Shown here: positions 6,704 through 8,176 of the stretch, in pieces
How the letters are laid out: each line of letters begins with the position of its first letter
Numbering within the stretch: position 1 is the first letter of the stretch
Assembly (NCBI GenBank): GCA_017962285.1
Contig: JAGCVR010000091.1
Coordinates: 1 to 8,176 of the forward strand
DNA: 8,176 bases
Reading direction: 5' to 3'
DNA from: Muribaculaceae bacterium
Lineage (GTDB): Bacteria; Bacteroidota; Bacteroidia; Bacteroidales; Muribaculaceae
Program-made: the position numbers and the translations under genes
Notes under the pieces: model-generated
What the model saw: only the letters and a program-made list of their open reading frames with translations
Database searches by the model: none
What the model was told of the DNA's origin: nothing

Positions 6704-8176
6704 CTATTTCAGTTTCTGATACTGTTCCGGGTCGCCCACTATCCAAATCACATCACCGGCATCGAAGACAAGTTCCGGGGTGGGCGACAGATACTCGTCC
6801 TCGTTTCGTTGCAGTGAAACGAGCAGCGATGCATAGTCCTCGCGCAGTCGTACTTCCGACAATTTTTTTCCTATCAGTGGCGAATTTTCACTGATGGCAA
6901 AGTGGGTGAATTTCACTTCACCCGAGCCACTGGGTTCTTTCGTATCCTGTGCTTCCACAATGGGCAGCAGGGCCAGGATTTGTTCATCGTTTCCTATCAC
7001 CCCAATGATGTCGCCGGGCAGAACACGCATGTCGCCGGTTGGCACAGGATGGCGGCGTCCGGCGCGCTGGATGCTCACCACATTCACACCGTAGCGGCGC
7101 CTCAGGTCGGCATTCTTCAGTTTCTCTCCGGCAAAACCGCAAGCCTGTCCCACCGTCATGTAGGCAAGGTGGAGGTCCGATACCAGATTATTGTTCTTGC
7201 CGGTGCGGCGCAAATCACGCTCATTAACGTTCACGATGAATTTCTTTTCCATCTGTGCTATGCGGCGGCGCAGAACCGGTGCCATGAACAGGATTATCAC
7301 GCCTGTCAGCACCAGTGCAACAGCAATCGAGATTACACTTGAATAGATGCCGTACAGCAGGGACATGACGAGCACCAGGTCTATTATCACGCTAAGGATG
7401 AACATCACCACCAGTGGCACATAGGTGGCTGAGCCTTTCGACTCAATTAGCTTGTCGCGCTCGCTCTGCTTCACCGCAGGAGATATTATCGCATAGAAGA
7501 AAGGCGACAGGATGGCAAATGAGACAAGCAGCCCCACGAAGTTGCCCCAGTCCTCTCCGAGCACGCTGTTTCTCAGTGCCGGGAACAGATACATGCGGCA
7601 CAGGAAGATAAGTGCCACCGTCACAGATGTGTAAAGCACGATGCGCAGGGCAAAACGCTTGAGTATTGTCACCCATAGATTGGTCTGGGTTTCTTCTTCG
7701 GTCTCGCTGGCACTCTTCGCGTATCCCTCAAGCAGTTTGTTCAGCTTGCCTGGCAAGTGGCGTTCCACCCAGTTGTAGCATGGCACTGCGCTGCGTATGA
7801 AGAACGGTGTGAAGAATGTGGTTATCACACTCACTGCCACCACAATGGGATAAATGGACGCGTCAAGCACTCCGAGCGACATGCCCAGCGATGCTATGAT
7901 AAACGCAAATTCGCCTATCTGCGTAAGGCTGAAACCGCTTTCCATGGCTATCTTCAGCGGCTGGCCGGTGGCGAGCATGCCGAATGTGCCGAACACTATC
8001 ATTCCCACAATCACCACCACCGAAAGCAGAGCTATCGTGGTCCAGTATTGCGCAATTACCTGTGGGTCCACCATCATGCCCACGGAAATGAAGAAGACCG
8101 CGCCAAACAAGTCCTTGACCGGTTCCGTAACCCCTTCTATGTCTTCTGCCTTGCTTGTGCCTGCCAGGATGGAACC
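6704..8176 (-). CDS. CPA2/Kef-type cation:proton antiporter with two TrkA-C domains (5' end missing)
   Basis: The frame stays open to the window edge (8176), giving 490 residues without the N-terminal part; the TTG at 8108-8110 is internal. The first 22 residues run straight into LFGAVFFISVGMMVDP, the conserved G-x-x-F-F-x-S-V-G-M motif of Na+(K+)/H+ exchangers. SLTQIGEFAFIIASLG (about 83-98) is a second CPA2 signature. A soluble linker rich in acidic and polar residues (about 140-166) precedes further membrane segments (about 180-300). The C-terminus holds two TrkA-C/RCK_C-like domains, about 335-408 (with V-L-P-G-D-I-I-G-V-I-G) and about 420-490 (with F-D-A-G-D-V-I-W-I-V-G). There is no Rossmann RCK_N (NAD-binding) domain between the membrane part and these domains. 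Family knowledge: such proteins exchange K+ or Na+ for protons across the inner membrane, and RCK_C domains bind regulatory ligands. The exact ion cannot be told. It is probably the first visible gene of a unit with lnb. Confidence 0.88.
   Translation of the reverse strand, partial: GSILAGTSKAEDIEGVTEPVKDLFGAVFFISVGMMVDPQVIAQYWTTIALLSVVVIVGMIVFGTFGMLATGQPLKIAMESGFSLTQIGEFAFIIASLGMSLGVLDASIYPIVVAVSVITTFFTPFFIRSAVPCYNWVERHLPGKLNKLLEGYAKSASETEEETQTNLWVTILKRFALRIVLYTSVTVALIFLCRMYLFPALRNSVLGEDWGNFVGLLVSFAILSPFFYAIISPAVKQSERDKLIESKGSATYVPLVVMFILSVIIDLVLVMSLLYGIYSSVISIAVALVLTGVIILFMAPVLRRRIAQMEKKFIVNVNERDLRRTGKNNNLVSDLHLAYMTVGQACGFAGEKLKNADLRRRYGVNVVSIQRAGRRHPVPTGDMRVLPGDIIGVIGNDEQILALLPIVEAQDTKEPSGSGEVKFTHFAISENSPLIGKKLSEVRLREDYASLLVSLQRNEDEYLSPTPELVFDAGDVIWIVGDPEQYQKLK

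Overview
The window looks like a chromosomal segment from a member of the Bacteroidales (Bacteroidota), probably of the Prevotella/Muribaculaceae kind. The evidence is a BspA-type leucine-rich-repeat protein ending in a type I dockerin-like module, a periplasmic-domain/five-helix membrane protein that matches the Bacteroides lipoprotein N-acyltransferase family (Lnb, formerly DUF4105), a lipoprotein S41 peptidase with a Bacteroidota-style lipobox, and a good match to the Bacteroidota sigma-ABfr promoter (ATTG, 20 bases, TAATTTTG). The genus cannot be fixed from the sequence alone.

Layout. Bases 2-2760 carry three closely packed + strand genes: the 3' end of the BspA-like/dockerin gene, an acyltransferase-3 family membrane protein 27 bases later, and an S41 peptidase lipoprotein that starts inside the stop codon of the acyltransferase (ATGA overlap). 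Bases 2757-8176 are all - strand: an 827-residue protein whose sequence patterns resemble a structural protein of Bacteroidales phages and prophages, then the Lnb-like gene, then the 3' part of a CPA2/Kef-type cation:proton antiporter with two TrkA-C (RCK_C) domains. The stops of the S41 gene and the 827-residue gene overlap by 4 bases, tail to tail.

The only sizeable non-coding stretch (5241-5452) is well organised. Read on the - strand it runs from the lnb stop through a degenerate 8-base tandem repeat (5363-5411), a palindromic hairpin followed by five Ts (likely terminator, 5334-5354) and a -33/-7 promoter (5282-5313) to the start of the 827-residue gene. The antiporter and lnb are separated by only 42 bases and probably share a transcript that ends here. 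The 827-residue gene appears to be its own transcription unit.

How the genes relate. Lnb acts on envelope lipoproteins, and the S41 peptidase is itself a predicted lipoprotein. The acyltransferase and the BspA-like protein are also envelope or surface functions. The antiporter is a general ion-homeostasis gene. The outlier is the phage-like 827-residue gene, which sits alone among chromosomal genes with no other phage gene in view; it is the most interesting item here. I found no RNA gene, insertion sequence, CRISPR array or complete novel defence system.
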